NCBI GenBank assembly: GCA_964624465.1
Contig: CAZUZD010000042.1
Coordinates: forward strand, 1 to 27,419
Direction of reading: 5' to 3'
DNA from: CAZUZD01 sp964624465
Lineage (GTDB): Bacteria; Planctomycetota; Planctomycetia; Isosphaerales; Isosphaeraceae
DNA length: 27,419 nt
The notes under the pieces are model-generated. The model was not told the DNA's origin. It saw only the letters and a program-made list of their open reading frames with translations, and made no database searches. Shown one piece after another: positions 25,335 through 27,419 of this stretch. Numbering within the stretch: position 1 is the stretch's first letter; each line of letters begins with the position of its first letter. A program made the translations under genes and the position numbers.

Positions 25335-25829
25335 GACAAAGTGGCGAAGCTCGACACCCCGTTTTCCGTCGTTTGACTCGATCGTCCGGTCGATCTGCAG
25401 CTCGGCAGCGTAGGCCATGCTGACGACTTCGGTGAGTCCCCACGACTTGTCCTCGACCCTGGCCGTCATGCCCGCCTTGAGGACCGAGTGGTAAACGCCG
25501 CCGACCCGCAACGCCTGTCGGATGCGGTCCGGATCCCCGATGGGTTTGGGGTCTTCCCGAGGCTTCGGGAGGGCACGCCTTTCGACCGTCTGCCCCGGCG
25601 CCACCGCCACCTTTGCCGGTGCTGCGGAGGGGGCCGCGGTCGATACCTGATCACCCTCGTTCCGCCCACCTCGGGCCTGGAAGAGCAACAGGCCGATGAG
25701 GGCCAACAGCGCGAGGAGGATTCCCGCCAGCAAGATGGCAAGTACGGGATTGATCCCGGCCTGCTGGCCCGGCCTGGGTGAGTTGACCTCGTTCACCTTG
25801 ATGTGCTCTCGACAAGGAGCCGATGGCAT
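25335..25829 (-). pseudogene. Truncated paralogue of the operon's signal-anchored protein
   Basis: About 165 codons. An N-terminal hydrophobic helix (NPVLAILLAGILLALLALIG) and a Pro/Ala linker are followed by DRIRQALRVGGVYHSVLKAG and IDRTIESNDGKRGVELRHF. These align with the same regions of the 400-residue protein at 20682-21884. Similarity ends at RHF, where the sequence switches to the Nudix remnant in another frame, so more than half the protein is missing. The start could be ATG 25829 or GTG 25796, and neither has a good ribosome site. Probably a relic of a second copy of the operon. Confidence 0.7.
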
Positions 25830-25929
25830 GGATCGGGAGGAAGTGAGTGGGTGGGTACCCGCAGCATTCAGCAGATGCCCCGCCACCTCGACCCGACCAC
25901 TTTTCCGCAGCTGACGCACGCGGGTCCCC

Positions 25930-27366
25930 GGGACGAGTCCTGTTCATCAGGACCGGCCACTGACGGCACTACATTAAGTTCCGAAGCCGATGTATGCAAG
26001 GCACAGACAAACGCGATCCAGGAATGCGTTCGATATGTTGCGAAGTCAGGAAAACCTGGGCAATCGCCTCGAATCGGGTCTCTGGCCGCATCGGTGACAC
26101 CTGGACGGCACCCTCCTCGCTGGCGAGGACAATCTCCCGAGCGGAGCCCGCTGTCGAGAACGGGCGCCCGAGCGGGTCGGCAGTCGGTCTGCCGTGTGTG
26201 GAAGGGCCAGTCGACGGCCCGATTGAGCGCAAACTCGGCAGCCGCGCTGGCGAAGTCCAGCAGGATCGTGCCGGAGTCGCCGCATGGGTGCGGACGATCG
26301 ATTCCGGGGCGACGAAGGGTCGTGTGATCGCATTGCGTTGGGGCTGTGTGCGAGGACGTCGAGAACTGAAAGACTGGGAGAACTGGCCAGGTAAGCTCTG
26401 CAGCTTGATCGGATGACAGTGGCCGAACCGCTCTGCGGGGGCATACCTTCCTCGTCACGTTCTCTCCAACTCCCTCGGCATCGAGGTCGCAGTTCTCCTG
26501 AGATGGCGAGGGCGTTCGGTCGGTGTGTGGCATGAGCTTGTCGTTCCCGCAAGACACCACCCGGCCAGCACTCGCGCAGCAGACTGGATGACTGCCCTGG
26601 CCGCTCAACACGACGGAGGGCTCTCCAGGGCGACGTTCACGGATCTCCCGGCCGCCCCACTTCCCCCGCAGGTGACAACCGTTGTCAGTCCGAGAGCCCG
26701 TCATGCGGTCCGGCGCCTCTGGATTCGGGCTGGGTAACCGGCTCAGATGGCTGAATCGCAACGCATTCCCCCCGAACCTCGCGATTCATGCGAGTTAAGC
26801 GAGCCTGCCTGGGTAATTCCGGGCTGACCAAAACGGTCCGATCGGGCCGGATCTGCCAGGGCCGCCTGGTTCCGCGCCATCGGTGGCTGCGCCTCCGGGT
26901 CGAGGCCCGACCGCAGTTCTTTCGCCTCATTCGCATGATCCCCCCGCGCCGACGCCCGGAATCGAGCCATGTCACTGCTGGGTTCACCCGGGCGTCCCGA
27001 GCCGGAAGACTGCAGCCGGATGGTAGCGAATGTCGGTTCGCCAACTTCCGGCGTTGGACAGGGTGCTTACCTCGGAGCGAGTTCGAGGCCGGTCCGAAAC
27101 CCTGGGAGTACCCTGTGGTCGACGCCGAGATCGGTCTGTCAACCGTTGACGCTCATTCGACGCGATCTTGACCTGGTTTGGTCGCACTCGGGGTCAGCCT
27201 GAAGAACGCGGCCGTCGGATCGGACACCCCCGACCTTGTTCCAGCGGTTACCGACTCTCGACAGTCGCAGCAGCATTTCTTCTGAAGGCACCGAACCACC
27301 ACGAAGCGAGCGGAACGCTCGATCGGAAGGTTGGCCTGCGAAACAGGCGAATCAGGCGTAAATTCT
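25930..27366. other. Gene-poor right end
   Basis: About 1.4 kb in which open frames on both strands have no recognisable domain, start context or family pattern. It may be decayed coding sequence, since many short frames are interrupted. I see no RNA gene, repeat array or terminator I can defend. Confidence 0.5.
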
Positions 27367-27386
27367 GAGACTTCTCGCTGAACCCG
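27367..27386. repeat. Right copy of the 20-bp inverted repeat
   Basis: gagacttctcgctgaacccg on the plus strand, identical to the minus-strand reading of 34-53. Both copies point outwards, and the sequences beyond them differ, as expected for the left end of one element copy and the right end of another. No element genes lie inside the window to identify it. Confidence 0.65.
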
Positions 27387-27419
27387 CCTGGAGGCTCGTC
27401 GCCTCAAGGGGCTCTTGAC

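Noticed and set aside
25868..26761. Minus-strand frame of 297 codons
   Set aside because: Irregular composition, scattered Cys and Pro, and no recognisable motif or start context.

Overview
The window is high-GC bacterial DNA, most likely from a planctomycete, probably Isosphaeraceae-like. This rests on a paired DUF1587/1592/1588/1585-type cytochrome gene with a DUF1552 Tat-secreted gene, and on a large repeat protein with an N-terminal LEPR-XLL-type motif (LESRELL). The genus is inference.

Left part (1-9333), chromosomal backbone. A large Gly/Thr/Ser/Asn-rich surface protein on the minus strand is cut off at its C-terminus by a 20-bp sequence that recurs, inverted, at the far right edge of the window. 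A 38-bp tandem repeat lies just upstream of its start. Divergent to it is a GT41/HMW1C-like glycosyltransferase, and the repeat protein carries about 31 N-X-S/T sequons, so the pair may be a substrate and its modifying enzyme. Convergent with the glycosyltransferase is the two-gene DUF1592-DUF1552 operon.

Boundary (9334-9571). The 3' half of a tRNA-Leu(CAA) gene, without its 5' half, is fused to foreign sequence at the anticodon arm. This is the expected scar of a tyrosine-recombinase integration. It places the chromosome on the left and an integrated island on the right. A 49-codon reading frame sits just inside the boundary.

Mobile-element debris (9626-14292). A left-truncated IS21 element (end of istA plus complete istB) abuts a complete IS66 element (tnpA-tnpB-tnpC with detectable terminal inverted repeats). 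That in turn abuts a serine recombinase lacking its N-terminus. The IS66 element has no matching target duplication, so the nest has been rearranged.

Right part (14569-25829), the most interesting region. A tightly packed five-gene minus-strand operon encodes, in order of transcription: a TIR-transmembrane-TPR protein; a membrane-anchored protein of unknown family; an FHA-ABC ATPase-ABC2 permease fusion; a GTPase with a transmembrane segment and a long C-terminal region; and a second membrane-anchored protein. Three of the four junctions are 4-base ATGA overlaps or at most 22 bp apart, and the fourth is 40 bp. The combination of TIR, GTPase, phosphopeptide-sensing ABC unit and several membrane anchors resembles NTP-dependent conflict (defence) systems, and I could not match it to a named system. 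Upstream lie remnants: a two-domain Nudix gene with an in-frame TGA where a Trp is expected, fused to a truncated paralogue of the operon's second gene. The last 1.5 kb holds no recognisable gene.
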